From contig JAGQON010000021.1 in NCBI GenBank assembly GCA_020427395.1, positions 1 to 60,236 on the forward strand: a stretch of DNA of 60,236 bases, given 5' to 3'. Shown one piece after another: positions 22,277-31,538 of the stretch. The notes under the pieces are model-generated. The model saw only the letters and a program-made list of their open reading frames with translations. It did no database searches and had not been told where the DNA came from. Made by a program: the position numbers and the translations under genes. The stretch is from Phycisphaerales bacterium. GTDB lineage: Bacteria > Planctomycetota > Phycisphaerae > Phycisphaerales > UBA1924. Position 1 is the stretch's first letter, and each line of letters opens with the position of its first letter.

Positions 22277-23023
22277 ATGTGCGGGCGTTTCACCCAATAC
22301 ATCGACCCATACACACTCGATCGCCTCTTCGAACTATTTCTCGGCGTGCCCTACCCGCACGAGGACCTCATCGAGTCGCTCGCTGCCTGTTATCCCAACT
22401 CCTACAACATCGCCCCGACCCAATCCGGCGCCATCATCCACGCCGACTACGACGCCCACACCCTGCGGGCATCCACCGCCCATTTCGGGCTCATCCCCAA
22501 GTGGGCCAAGGATCGCGCGATCAGCGCCAAGATGATCAACGCGCGATCGGAGACCATCTGGGAGAAGCCCGCCTATCGAGGATTGATCCGCTCCCGCCGG
22601 GCGGTCCTCCCCATCAACGGGTTCTACGAATGGCAACACATCCCGTCGCAAAAAAACAAGCAGCCTTGGTACATCCACCGCGCCGACGAACACCCCATGC
22701 TGCTCGCGTGCGTCTGGGACACCTGGCTCGACCCCGATTCGGGTGGGTCCCCGGTCGATTCGTTCTCGATCATTACCACGGACGCGAATACGCAGCTCAA
22801 AGACATGCACCACCGCATGCCCGTCATCCTCGAGCCCGAAACGCTCGATAGATGGTTCGATCGCGAGACCCCGCCGCGGGAGATCGCCGACCTGCTCCGT
22901 CCATGCCCCGAGGGCGTGCTCGGGATGCACCGGGTCTCGACCCGGGTCAATACGCCGAGCAACAACGACGCGACGCTGATTGAACCCGATTCACACGCCG
23001 ACCCGGGCACCCTGTGGGGGTGA
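22277..23023 (+). CDS. yedK: SRAP/YedK-type abasic-site DNA crosslinking protein
   Basis: 248 residues. The SRAP family (HMCES in animals, YedK in E. coli) forms a covalent bond with abasic sites in single-stranded DNA through Cys2, shielding them from cleavage. Here Cys2 is present (MCGRF). Further motifs are YNIAPTQ, INARSETIWEKPAYR, the catalytic Glu in GFYEWQ and the His in MHHRMPVIL. Length and order of motifs are normal. It stands between the transferred segment and the aldolase gene. Confidence 0.94.
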   Translation: MCGRFTQYIDPYTLDRLFELFLGVPYPHEDLIESLAACYPNSYNIAPTQSGAIIHADYDAHTLRASTAHFGLIPKWAKDRAISAKMINARSETIWEKPAYRGLIRSRRAVLPINGFYEWQHIPSQKNKQPWYIHRADEHPMLLACVWDTWLDPDSGGSPVDSFSIITTDANTQLKDMHHRMPVILEPETLDRWFDRETPPREIADLLRPCPEGVLGMHRVSTRVNTPSNNDATLIEPDSHADPGTLWG

Positions 23024-23111
23024 TCGGGTCTAGGATCATCTGAGAGGGCCGGCGACTGATATCGGCCCACGCAAGCACTTTCGCCGCGAACCAATCGCAG
23101 GAAACACCACC

Positions 23112-24206
23112 ATGCCCAACCTCACGATCGATGTTGCCAAGGTCCTCGAAGACGACGCACTCCTCACCTTCGACTCGCCCGCGATCCCCAAGGAGCGCCT
23201 CCACCTCCCCGGCGGTGACTTCGTCGATCGCGTGATGGCGATGACCGATCGCAATCAGAATGTGCTCAACAACTACAACCGCATCCTCAACACCGGGCGA
23301 CTCGCGGGGACCGGGTACACCTCGATCCTCCCCGTGGATCAGGGTATCGAGCACTCCGCCGGCGCGTCCTTCGCACCCAACCCCGACTACTTCGACCCCG
23401 AGAAGATCATCGAGCTCGCGATCGAGGGCGGGTGCAACGCCGTCGCTTCGACCTACGGCGTGCTCGGCGCGACCGCACGCAAGTACGCCCACAAGATCCC
23501 CTACCTCGTCAAGTTCAACCACAACGAACTCATGACCTACCCCAACCAGTTCAAGCAGATCCCCTTCGGCACCATCAAGCAGTGCTGGGAGATGGGCGCC
23601 GCAGCCGTCGGCGCGACGATCTACTTCGGGTCCGACGACTCGACCAACCAGATCCAGTATGTCGCCGACATGTTCGCCGAGGCCCACGAATACGGCATGG
23701 TCACCGTCCTCTGGTGCTACATCCGCAACAACGCGTTCAAGGTCAACGGCGTCGACTACCACGCATCCGCCGACCTCACCTCGCAGGCCAACCACCTCGG
23801 GGTCACGATCCAGGCGGACATCATCAAGCAGAAGCTCCCCACCAACAACGGCGGGTACACCGCGCTCAACACGGGCGACTCGTCCTACGGCAAGTTCAAC
23901 ACGGGCATCTACACCGACCTGTGCTCGAGCGACAAGGAAGGCAAGGGCGGGCACCCGATCGACCTGTGCCGGTACCAGGTCGCGAACTGCTACATGGGAC
24001 GCTCGCCGCTGATCAACTCGGGCGGCGAGTCCAAGGGCGCATCGGACCTCAAGGACGCCGTCACCACCGCCGTCATCAACAAGCGTGCCGGCGGCATGGG
24101 CCTCATCTCAGGCCGCAAGGCCTTCCAGCGCCCGATGGGCGAGGGCGCCGCCCTGCTGCAGGCCATCCAGGATGTGTATCTCGACAGCAATGTCACGGTC
24201 GCGTAA
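23112..24206 (+). CDS. fbaB: Fructose-bisphosphate aldolase, class I (DhnA/FbaB type)
   Basis: Reversibly cleaves fructose 1,6-bisphosphate to triose phosphates through a Schiff base, without metal. 364 residues. Recognisable parts are [16 protein letters not shown], the strand DIIKQKLP, likely holding the Schiff-base Lys, and the phosphate-binding end [10 protein letters not shown] with [15 protein letters not shown]. The pattern matches the FbaB/DhnA group rather than class II. The TAA stop overlaps the ATG of the next gene (TAATG), so a membrane-anchored protein is translationally coupled to it. Confidence 0.95.
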   Translation: MPNLTIDVAKVLEDDALLTFDSPAIPKERLHLPGGDFVDRVMAMTDRNQNVLNNYNRILNTGRLAGTGYTSILPVDQGIEHSAGASFAPNPDYFDPEKIIELAIEGGCNAVASTYGVLGATARKYAHKIPYLVKFNHNELMTYPNQFKQIPFGTIKQCWEMGAAAVGATIYFGSDDSTNQIQYVADMFAEAHEYGMVTVLWCYIRNNAFKVNGVDYHASADLTSQANHLGVTIQADIIKQKLPTNNGGYTALNTGDSSYGKFNTGIYTDLCSSDKEGKGGHPIDLCRYQVANCYMGRSPLINSGGESKGASDLKDAVTTAVINKRAGGMGLISGRKAFQRPMGEGAALLQAIQDVYLDSNVTVA

Positions 24207-24709
24207 TGGTTTCGAAGCGAAGCGTCTCCATCCTCATTGTCGGCATCGTGATGTTCGCCCTCGGCTGTCTTGCTGGTTTGGTAGCGCATTCCATGTTCTC
24301 CGAACCTGGAACCTTTGAGGAGATGTCCACGGTCTCGTACTCGGGCGTGCACATCAGTGCATCAGTACCGGACGAGATCACCCGCGCCATCCCGTACAAG
24401 ATTCCATTGCTCATCGAAGAGCTTGAAGGAACACCAAGGACGATCACGGGTCTCCGAGTCGAAGGACGCACGCTGACAGGTGCGCTTCAGCCGATTTCCA
24501 CGGCACCTGCGTTTTCACAGGGCACCGGCAACATCGCAGAAGGATGGGTCCAGAACTCGTACTCACTGCCGCTGCCTGCCCGCTCCACGCTCACCATCAC
24601 AATCATCGCTGAAGCAGGCCGAGTAGGTTCAGCATTCGGGACGATCACGGTCATCTTTGATGATGGCCGTGAATCATCGATCCCGATCAAATTTGAGATT
24701 TCTGAATAG
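24206..24709 (+). CDS. Membrane-anchored extracytoplasmic protein coupled to fbaB
   Basis: 167 residues of unknown function. A transmembrane helix at about residues 8-28 (SILIVGIVMFALGCLAGLVA) is followed by a beta-rich domain of about 130 residues ending in GTITVIFDDGRESSIPIKFE, suggestive of an immunoglobulin-like or transglutaminase-accessory fold. The start codon overlaps the fbaB stop. The next gene encodes a protein of the same layout and size, possibly a distant paralogue. An intrinsic terminator lies 23 bases after the stop. Confidence 0.7.
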   Translation: MVSKRSVSILIVGIVMFALGCLAGLVAHSMFSEPGTFEEMSTVSYSGVHISASVPDEITRAIPYKIPLLIEELEGTPRTITGLRVEGRTLTGALQPISTAPAFSQGTGNIAEGWVQNSYSLPLPARSTLTITIIAEAGRVGSAFGTITVIFDDGRESSIPIKFEISE

Positions 24710-24732
24710 TGAATCGCTCAGACGGATCACAG

Positions 24733-24757
24733 CCCCGCCATCTCCGGCGGGGTTTTT
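24733..24757 (+). terminator. Intrinsic terminator
   Basis: Stem CCCCGCC / GGCGGGG with a 6-base loop, followed by five T. It ends the fbaB transcript before the next membrane-protein gene. Confidence 0.85.
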
Positions 24758-24805
24758 GTTATCATGCGAGCTCATTTCATTCACACTTCATCGAGACAGA
24801 ATCAC

Positions 24806-25294
24806 ATGAGCAGAACCACGAAAATCATCATCGGCATCGTGATTGGTATTGTCGTCCTCGGAGCGTCGTGCGTCGGAGGAATCATCGCGCTCGGCTACTT
24901 TGTTGCCGGCAATACACCCGAGGGCATCACTCTGCTGTTCGAATACCCGGACGATGTGATCGTCGGGGATGAGTTCGAGCTCACGATCACGGTCCAGAAC
25001 CATCTCCCGCAGCAGCGCACGCTCGGCGATCTCGACTTCTACCCCAACTCGCTCGACGGCGTCACGATCAAATCGATCAACCCAAGGCCCAACTCCGACG
25101 ACGGCACCTACACACTCGGCATGAGAACGATGACATTCAACAGACCAGTCCCTCCCAACGGCGAGCTGCCGATTGTGATCACGATGACCGCGGATCAAGC
25201 CGGCTTCTTCACCGGCGATGTCGATATCACGATCGATGGCATGCTCTCGATCTATTCCACAACGCAGACACTCGTCATCAACGAACCCGAGTGA
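24806..25294 (+). CDS. Membrane-anchored extracytoplasmic protein
   Basis: 162 residues from the ATG giving MSRTTKIIIGIVIGIV; an in-frame ATG at 24764 lies too near the preceding terminator. One transmembrane helix (about residues 6-30) precedes a beta-rich domain (LFEYPDDVIVGDEFELTITVQN, then PNGELPIVITMTADQAG) that looks like an Ig-like or CARDB-type fold. It has the same size and layout as the product of the gene at 24206-24709. Its stop is four bases from the stop of the convergent zinc-ribbon gene. Confidence 0.7.
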   Translation: MSRTTKIIIGIVIGIVVLGASCVGGIIALGYFVAGNTPEGITLLFEYPDDVIVGDEFELTITVQNHLPQQRTLGDLDFYPNSLDGVTIKSINPRPNSDDGTYTLGMRTMTFNRPVPPNGELPIVITMTADQAGFFTGDVDITIDGMLSIYSTTQTLVINEPE

Positions 25295-25297
25295 CAC

Positions 25298-26764
25298 TCA
25301 AGGCCTCGTCGATTCCGGCGGGGCTTCTTCTTGCGCCCGCTCCTCAGCCCACTCTTCCTCTGCCTTCACCGCATCGCTGTACAGCACATCCACCTCGCCA
25401 TCCCACGCTGTCTCGGCCTCGGTGATCCGTAGCGCCTGCTTCGGCACACCCCGGATCACCACCCGCAGCGTCCCCTGATCACGCGCCTCATTCGACCGAG
25501 CCCCGAACGCGTTGTACTGGTCCATGGTGGTGCCCTGCAAGCTCAACAACCGGGTGACCCACTCGCCATCGATCGCCATCCACCAGATCTGCGACTGACC
25601 CAGCAGCTCGTCGCCGTCATAGACCTCCGCCTCGACCGCGAACGCGATGCGATCGAACTCGGGCCGCAGCCACTCCTTGGCATAGCCGGGATTGTCCAGC
25701 GCCCTCGCAATGTTCGGCAAAACAAGCGTCACCATCGCATCCCGGATCTGCTCGCTGTCCGTCGTCTGAAGCACCTGATCAAGACCCGAAGCGACCATCC
25801 ACCCGATCGTGAAATGCTCGGTCTTCGCCGGCTCCGCATCAGGCCCCCGGTTCCATCGATCCTGCCTGAACACGCTCAGCTCAAGCTCCGCCTCAATCTG
25901 ATCGCCCACTTCTCCAATCGGATCGATGTGAAAATACGACCTGAACCCGTCAGCCACGATGTCCTCGTGCCCCTCGATCCGCAAGATCGCCCGTTCATTC
26001 AGATCGCCCTCCACCGGCCAGCGCGGATGCTCGAACCCCGAGTAGATCGTGACCATCGCGCCCTCGGGCCAGATCGCCCGCGTACTCGGATTCCACGGCG
26101 GCAAAACCTGCGAGAGCTTCTCGAACGCCGCATTCAACGCATCATCAGCCGGCGTGCCGTCGGGGTACTGCCACCCGCCGCCGGGCGCTCGGAATCGGAA
26201 CACCTGCCCGCTGATCCACTCCCCGCTGGTCTCGACCCAGCGCTGCGAGCCGGCCGGTGCGTAGAAGTTCCCCTCGGCCATCCGACGGATCACCGCCAGC
26301 GCCTCCTCATTGCTCATCGGTCGCTTGAGGTCCAGCCCGCCGTGGTTCGGGTGCATCGTCGCGAGCAGACGATTGATCAGCACCCCGCCGGGGTTCGTCT
26401 CGAGCTTCGTCGCATCGGTGCCGTGCACCGTAACCAACTCCGCCAGAAGCCACGACGGCATCCGCTGGTAATAGACCCCCATCGGCGCCAGCACGAACGC
26501 GGGCAGCCCCAGCAGCACCACCAACCCCAAAGCCACCACCCGCTTGTGCAGATGCACCCGGCGCATCGACCGCTCCGTCGCATGCTCACGCCCGCACTCC
26601 GTGCACTTCACCGGCACCTCGCCCGCGTCGCGCAGGTCGTACCTGCACCTGCGGCACCACCGCTCCGGCCGACCACGAAACCCCGGGCGATCCCAGAACA
26701 ACCCGACCCCGATCAACAACAGCGCAGCAACAAGCAAGAGCACACTCGAAATCATCCAGATCAT
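25298..26764 (-). CDS. Zinc-ribbon membrane protein with large extracytoplasmic domain (paralogue 1)
   Basis: 488 residues. An N-terminal transmembrane helix (about 3-24) is followed by the juxtamembrane motif FWDRPGFRGRPERW and a zinc ribbon (CRRCRYDL...CTECGRE). A basic stretch and a second helix (about 76-98) come next, then about 390 residues outside the membrane, rich in Trp. The WDRxGFRGR-x4-CRxCxYDL block recurs in the genes at 26847 and 31539, defining a paralogue family in which only the N-terminal part is conserved. Function is unknown; membrane-associated sensing is a guess. Confidence 0.75.
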   Translation of the reverse strand: MIWMISSVLLLVAALLLIGVGLFWDRPGFRGRPERWCRRCRYDLRDAGEVPVKCTECGREHATERSMRRVHLHKRVVALGLVVLLGLPAFVLAPMGVYYQRMPSWLLAELVTVHGTDATKLETNPGGVLINRLLATMHPNHGGLDLKRPMSNEEALAVIRRMAEGNFYAPAGSQRWVETSGEWISGQVFRFRAPGGGWQYPDGTPADDALNAAFEKLSQVLPPWNPSTRAIWPEGAMVTIYSGFEHPRWPVEGDLNERAILRIEGHEDIVADGFRSYFHIDPIGEVGDQIEAELELSVFRQDRWNRGPDAEPAKTEHFTIGWMVASGLDQVLQTTDSEQIRDAMVTLVLPNIARALDNPGYAKEWLRPEFDRIAFAVEAEVYDGDELLGQSQIWWMAIDGEWVTRLLSLQGTTMDQYNAFGARSNEARDQGTLRVVIRGVPKQALRITEAETAWDGEVDVLYSDAVKAEEEWAEERAQEEAPPESTRP

Positions 26765-26846
26765 GATCCGAGTATAACAAATATCATTCTTACTCTAATA
26801 CAAACTCTCTTTGATACTCCCACAATGCGGTTCGCGCAGGCACGGC

Positions 26847-28496
26847 TCATGGATGGATGCCCTGTCGCTCAAGCATCGTCCTGCACGCTCCCTCAAGCAT
26901 CCTGATCTGATGCTCACTCAGCGGGACCTTGATCGGCTTGGCGCAGATCCGCTGGGCATCGAGATCCCACAGCGGCGCAAAGTTCCCTTCGCCAACGGTG
27001 TTGCCGTACGGCAGGATCTCGAACCACGCCTCACCGATGCCGTCCGCGTTGCTGTACCCCCAGGCGCCTTTGAGCAGTTCCGATCGCCCCCCATTGAACG
27101 CGATCGATCCCGCGCCATCGACAACGCGCCGACCGTCCTGATCCCGATCGTCCCGCAATGCCCACCACGACGGCTCGCTCATGAGCATCTGGTACCCGTA
27201 ACTCCCGGAGAGCGAGGCCTGGGGCCCCTTGATCTTGCAATGTAGATAGATCGAGCCGCCGAAGGTGAATCCCGGGATATCCGTACGCAGCCGATCTCGA
27301 TCGAAGCTCACCCGGATGCCGATCGGCACATCGCCCTCCATCGGGAATCGCCGCTCCCAGACGAATCTGATCTCAACCGCCTTCTTGATCCAATCAAGCG
27401 TCTCCTGATCATCAACCTCTTCGATGCCTTCGATCGGACCGATCGAGTTCTGCCCCGAAGCCTGGCCGACCGAAAGAATCTTCACCCGCACCGAATCCTC
27501 AATCACGCCCACCGGCCACCACACATCAACATCCGGATCACCCTCATAGATCCGCCCCCTGATCGGCAGATCTTCGTAGTTCACACTACTCAACATATTG
27601 GGCCAGCGCACATACTCCGCGATGCGGGCATAGTTGTTGTGGTACGGGTTGTCACCGCCCACATGCACCAGAATCTGCTCGAAGTTCGGGGATCGACGCC
27701 TGAGCTCAAAGAGCGATTTGCCGATCTGCACCCGCCAGAAGCCCTCGTTCAGCAAGCGCCGAAACTCCTTCACCCGGACATACACCGGCGACATCTGCGG
27801 CAGCGCAACCGGCGCTTCTACATCCATCCAGTACACCGATCGCGCCCAATGTTCCTCATCCGGACCGAGACGATGCTGCCTCGCCAGCGCCCGATAGACA
27901 TAGGTGTATACCTGCCCACGAACGGATGTTTCATCGCTGAGCGTCGCCCATGACTCTCGACGGGCCATGCGTTCAAAGAGCCATCGGTCCAGTAGCGTTG
28001 TACTCTCAGACTTATAGAGGCGAACATCGATCTCTCGCGCGATACGCTCCCCCAATGGCCGCTGCTTGTACGGCAACGAACTCGTGCCCGAGTTGCGATC
28101 AGGCAGACTCCCCGCCTCATCAGGCATCAGGGGCATCGTCAGAATCAACACCGGTGTCGGGACTAGGACGGGCCAGCCAAGCTGCCGAAACTGCTGATTG
28201 TTGTACCTCCCTCGGATCCCGATCGCATACGCACTCAGGAACATCACCACCGCCACCACCACCAGCCGCCAGCTCCGCCGCGTCTTGCGCATCGAACGGA
28301 TCGTGCGATGCCTCTTCCCGCACTCCGGGCACACATACCCATCATCACGCTCAACCGCACCCGTCAGGTCGTACCAGCACCTGCGGCACCGCCGCTTGGC
28401 ACGCCCGCGAAAGCCCGCACGGTCCCACAGCCACGCGCGCACGCCCACAACCAGACCGAGCACCAGCAACACCCAAAGCAAGAAAGACCAGATCAT
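26847..28496 (-). CDS. Zinc-ribbon membrane protein with large extracytoplasmic domain (paralogue 2)
   Basis: 549 residues from the ATG giving MIWSFLLWVLL; about 80 upstream codons of open frame are rejected as antisense shadow. Helix 1 (about 3-22) is followed by LWDRAGFRGRAKRRCRRCWYDL, the ribbon's second half CPECGKRHRT, a second helix (about 79-97) and a variable ectodomain of roughly 450 residues. It lies head-to-tail with paralogue 1, with an 82-bp AT-rich gap. No catalytic motif was seen in the ectodomain. Confidence 0.75.
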   Translation of the reverse strand: MIWSFLLWVLLVLGLVVGVRAWLWDRAGFRGRAKRRCRRCWYDLTGAVERDDGYVCPECGKRHRTIRSMRKTRRSWRLVVVAVVMFLSAYAIGIRGRYNNQQFRQLGWPVLVPTPVLILTMPLMPDEAGSLPDRNSGTSSLPYKQRPLGERIAREIDVRLYKSESTTLLDRWLFERMARRESWATLSDETSVRGQVYTYVYRALARQHRLGPDEEHWARSVYWMDVEAPVALPQMSPVYVRVKEFRRLLNEGFWRVQIGKSLFELRRRSPNFEQILVHVGGDNPYHNNYARIAEYVRWPNMLSSVNYEDLPIRGRIYEGDPDVDVWWPVGVIEDSVRVKILSVGQASGQNSIGPIEGIEEVDDQETLDWIKKAVEIRFVWERRFPMEGDVPIGIRVSFDRDRLRTDIPGFTFGGSIYLHCKIKGPQASLSGSYGYQMLMSEPSWWALRDDRDQDGRRVVDGAGSIAFNGGRSELLKGAWGYSNADGIGEAWFEILPYGNTVGEGNFAPLWDLDAQRICAKPIKVPLSEHQIRMLEGACRTMLERQGIHP

Positions 28497-28576
28497 CGCC
28501 CCACTATACCCGTGCGGCAGATGATCTGATCCCCTTCGTTTGATACTCAGTGACCGCTCAGCCCCCTCTCGATGAT

Positions 28577-28786
28577 CTACTCGCCCGCATCGGGGTCCCA
28601 CACCACCCAGTCCCGCATCGCCCCGCCCGCGTGATTGCCAAAGCCGAACCACACACGCCCGTCCGGCAACAACACGCCCTGGCCCGAGCTTCGCCGCTGC
28701 GGCGCAGGCCCGCTCTCTTCTGTCCACGCGTACGTGCCGGCCCACTGCCCGCCCAGCACGATCGCGCTCGCGATCATGATCATCAT
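28577..28786 (-). CDS. Small exported or membrane protein
   Basis: 69 residues. A strong GGAGGAG ribosome site six bases before the ATG supports it. The N-terminus (MMIMIASAIVLGG) is a short hydrophobic segment that could be a signal or anchor. The rest (SSGQGVLLPDGRVWFGFGNHAGGAMRDWVVWD) looks like one beta-rich motif. I do not recognise it. It lies between paralogue 2 and the Tat-exported epimerase-like gene on the same strand. Confidence 0.6.
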   Translation of the reverse strand: MMIMIASAIVLGGQWAGTYAWTEESGPAPQRRSSGQGVLLPDGRVWFGFGNHAGGAMRDWVVWDPDAGE

Positions 28787-28821
28787 CGCGTCTCCTCCAG
28801 AATCAACTTATTATCCTCAAC

Positions 28822-30027
28822 TCAACCCTCGGCCTTGTGCGCCTCCCAAAGCGCGAGCACCTCCTGCTCACGCGCCGCCGGCAGCCCGCCGCGAATGCGC
28901 GCCCGCCAATCGACCGCGAACTCCGCCCCACGCTCGGCCTCGATCTCCTTGCCGCGCTCGATGTAATAGTTCAGCGCGCTCCATGTCGTATCATCGATCG
29001 GGCGCGTCTTGAGACCAGCACGGATCGACTTGGCCGTGCTCATCTGCCCCATACCCCGATACCCCTCGGCGTCGTTGGGCACCCAAACCGGCATGTGCTG
29101 CCACGCAAATACGCCGTTTTCCTGCAGGAAGTCCGAATCCACCCACTCGGGCGTGGTGGTCACATCGAGCTTCTTCTTCGCAACCCGCAGCGCGCTCTCG
29201 ACCATATCACGGGCCGTGCGCTCGCCCTGCGGTGAGACACCGTTGTACGCCCCCATGTGGCGCTGCTCGATGCAGTGAATCGTGAAATCACCAAGGTCAC
29301 GGACATCGATGTACTGCACGAAGTCATCGCCGCTGCCCGGCGCAATCATCGTCCCGCCCTCGCTCGCGCGGATCGGCCAGTACGAGTACCGCCCCGTCGT
29401 ATCCCGATCGCCCACGATCAACCCCGGGCGGATCACGCACACCCTGCCCGGGAACAGATCCTCGGCCGCCCGCTCAACGCGCGCCTTCATCGCCCCGTAC
29501 ACATCCGGCGTCACCTCGCGGTGCGTCGTCACCTGGGCCGCACGCTCATCGCTGATCTCCGCCAACGGCGCCGTCTCATCCATGCCAACGATGTCGTTGC
29601 TCGCGTACACGCTCGTCGTGGAGATGATCACATACTGCCCCATCGCCGGCAGCAGGATCTTCATCGCGTCCGTCACCGTCTTGGGCACATAAGTAAAGGT
29701 ATCGATCACCGCGTCGAACTTCCGACCGTCCGCCACCAGCTTCTCCAACCCGCTCAGGTCCGTGTACCGGTCGCCCTGGATGTGCTCCAGATCCGGGAAC
29801 ATGTCCGGCCCGGTCTGCCCGCGATTGAACAGTGTCACCTCGTGCCCGTTCTCAACCGCACGACGAACAGTCGGCGGCCCAGCGAACCCAGTCCCACCCA
29901 AAAACAGGATCTTCATCGGCTTGCCCGATCGGCTCAGCCACCCCGCGCCCATCGCACTACCCGCCATCGCGGCCGTGATCCCGATTGCGCCCGCCTGCCC
30001 CAGAAACTCCCGCCGTGTGCTCGTCAT
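28822..30027 (-). CDS. Tat-exported NAD-dependent epimerase/dehydratase-like protein
   Basis: 401 residues. The N-terminus has a twin-arginine signal (TSTRREFLGQAGAIG) and a hydrophobic segment, so the folded protein is probably exported with its cofactor. The extended SDR body starts at MKILFLGGTGFAG (GGxGxxG nucleotide loop) and has a YGAMK active-site Tyr-Lys pair. The second half is less conserved. Its ATG overlaps the stop of the upstream transporter gene by four bases. A cytoplasmic relative without the signal is encoded at 54474-55499. Confidence 0.85.
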   Translation of the reverse strand: MTSTRREFLGQAGAIGITAAMAGSAMGAGWLSRSGKPMKILFLGGTGFAGPPTVRRAVENGHEVTLFNRGQTGPDMFPDLEHIQGDRYTDLSGLEKLVADGRKFDAVIDTFTYVPKTVTDAMKILLPAMGQYVIISTTSVYASNDIVGMDETAPLAEISDERAAQVTTHREVTPDVYGAMKARVERAAEDLFPGRVCVIRPGLIVGDRDTTGRYSYWPIRASEGGTMIAPGSGDDFVQYIDVRDLGDFTIHCIEQRHMGAYNGVSPQGERTARDMVESALRVAKKKLDVTTTPEWVDSDFLQENGVFAWQHMPVWVPNDAEGYRGMGQMSTAKSIRAGLKTRPIDDTTWSALNYYIERGKEIEAERGAEFAVDWRARIRGGLPAAREQEVLALWEAHKAEG

Positions 30028-31445
30028 ATCGTGCTCCCTGTTGGCCCCAGCGCTCCGCCGGGGATCGTTGAAGTTGCTTTCAGTTCAATCTCGTTCGATT
30101 CGTCTTGTCGATCAGCCCGCTTCTGCTGCGACATCGCCAGCGCAAACGCCAGCCCGCCCCAAAGCACCGCCAGAGGTGCGGCCACCATCGCCATGCCCAT
30201 CAAGCCCCAAGCCAGCGCCGCAACCCCCTGCTCCACGCCAGCCCCCGCCACATCGCCGCCCCGATACAGGAACACATCCACGATCGGCTTGGCCTTGTAC
30301 TTCTCGCTGCTCGGCACCACCGAGAACAGCGTCTCACGCGCCGGACGCACCACCGCATACCGCGTCGCCCGATGAATCGCGTTGAAACTCGCGAACACCG
30401 CGAACACCTGCCAGCCCGCGATGCCCTCCATCCGGCTCACCCACGCGAGCGCACCAAAGCCCACCAGCGTCACCACCGGCAGCAGCGCCAACGCCACCCC
30501 GATGCCCAGACGCTTGATCAGATGGGCCGTCACAAACAACTGCACCAGCAGCGTCGCCAGCTGCGTCCACACATCCAGCTGCGCAAACAGCGCAATCCGC
30601 CCGCTCAGCTCATCGCTCGCATCCACCACCAGACGTGCCTGCGTGAAGTAGATCAGCGTGTTGCTCACCGCCAGCAGCGTGATGTACAGCCCGATCCCCA
30701 GCATGTACGGCGAGCGAACCATCGCCCGCATCCCATCGACCCACTTGCCCCCGATCGCCTCAGGCGCGTCGTCCGAATGCTCACCACTCGAAGCGTCGAT
30801 CACGCGCGACTGCAGCGGCCTGGTCCCACGATCGATGACCCGCACACACTGCACCGCCAGCTCAAACGCCACGATCGCAATCCCGATCTGCAACCAGGTC
30901 GGGATGTGCTCGGCCAGCCACCACACAAAGTTGGATCCCAGCAGCGCCCCGATCGTCCCCCCGATCCCGATCGCCGCGAACAGACGCTTGCCCTGCGACA
31001 GCGACCACACATCGGCCATGAACCCCCAGAACACGCTGGTCATAAACAGGTTCACCACGCTCAACCCGACATAGTACACATACCCGCTGTACACCAGCAG
31101 CTCATCGCTGAGCACCTGCCGCGCGACAATGAACCCGAGCAAGCACACCATCACCGCCCGGTAGGCCAGCGCGATGAACCGCCGCCGATCCATCCGCGAT
31201 ACCACGCCCCCGAACACCAGCGTCACCACCAACGACACAAAGCAGGTCGTGATAAACAACCAACGCAGGTCACCCATCGACCGCTGCACCCCCATCGCCT
31301 CGCGGATGGGCCGCAGCAGGAAGTAGCCAAACAGAAGGAAGAAAAAACACGCCGCGCACAACGCGACCCGCCCCCACTCCCCCTCCCGAACGGGCAACAC
31401 CCGCTCGATCAGGCGACCACCAGACTGTCTTCCCGATTCCTGCAC
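30024..31445 (-). CDS. Npt1/Npt2-like MFS transporter (ADP/ATP translocase-like)
   Basis: 473 residues with about twelve hydrophobic segments. GTG at 31445 is the apparent start (QESGRQSGG). The sequence around LLFGYFLLRPIREAMGVQ and RLFAAIGIGGTIGALLGS resembles the bacterial relatives of plastid/rickettsial nucleotide translocases. In free-living bacteria these proteins are rarely true ATP/ADP exchangers, so the substrate is open. Its stop overlaps the start of the Tat-exported epimerase-like gene (ATGA), which suggests linked functions in the envelope. Confidence 0.8.
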   Translation of the reverse strand: MQESGRQSGGRLIERVLPVREGEWGRVALCAACFFFLLFGYFLLRPIREAMGVQRSMGDLRWLFITTCFVSLVVTLVFGGVVSRMDRRRFIALAYRAVMVCLLGFIVARQVLSDELLVYSGYVYYVGLSVVNLFMTSVFWGFMADVWSLSQGKRLFAAIGIGGTIGALLGSNFVWWLAEHIPTWLQIGIAIVAFELAVQCVRVIDRGTRPLQSRVIDASSGEHSDDAPEAIGGKWVDGMRAMVRSPYMLGIGLYITLLAVSNTLIYFTQARLVVDASDELSGRIALFAQLDVWTQLATLLVQLFVTAHLIKRLGIGVALALLPVVTLVGFGALAWVSRMEGIAGWQVFAVFASFNAIHRATRYAVVRPARETLFSVVPSSEKYKAKPIVDVFLYRGGDVAGAGVEQGVAALAWGLMGMAMVAAPLAVLWGGLAFALAMSQQKRADRQDESNEIELKATSTIPGGALGPTGSTI

Positions 31446-31538
31446 GGGCAGTGTCTACCCCGGCAACCAAGGCGGGTTGCGGGAAGGAAGTAGAACTGTT
31501 CTATTTTTGTGTATTTCTGAATAGATCAGGGCATGCAT

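Noticed and set aside
26600..28745. N-terminal extension of zinc-ribbon paralogue 2 to 632 residues
   Set aside because: The extra 83 residues are out of frame with, and antisense in style to, the neighbouring small gene. The ATG giving MIWSFLLW matches the starts of the other paralogues.
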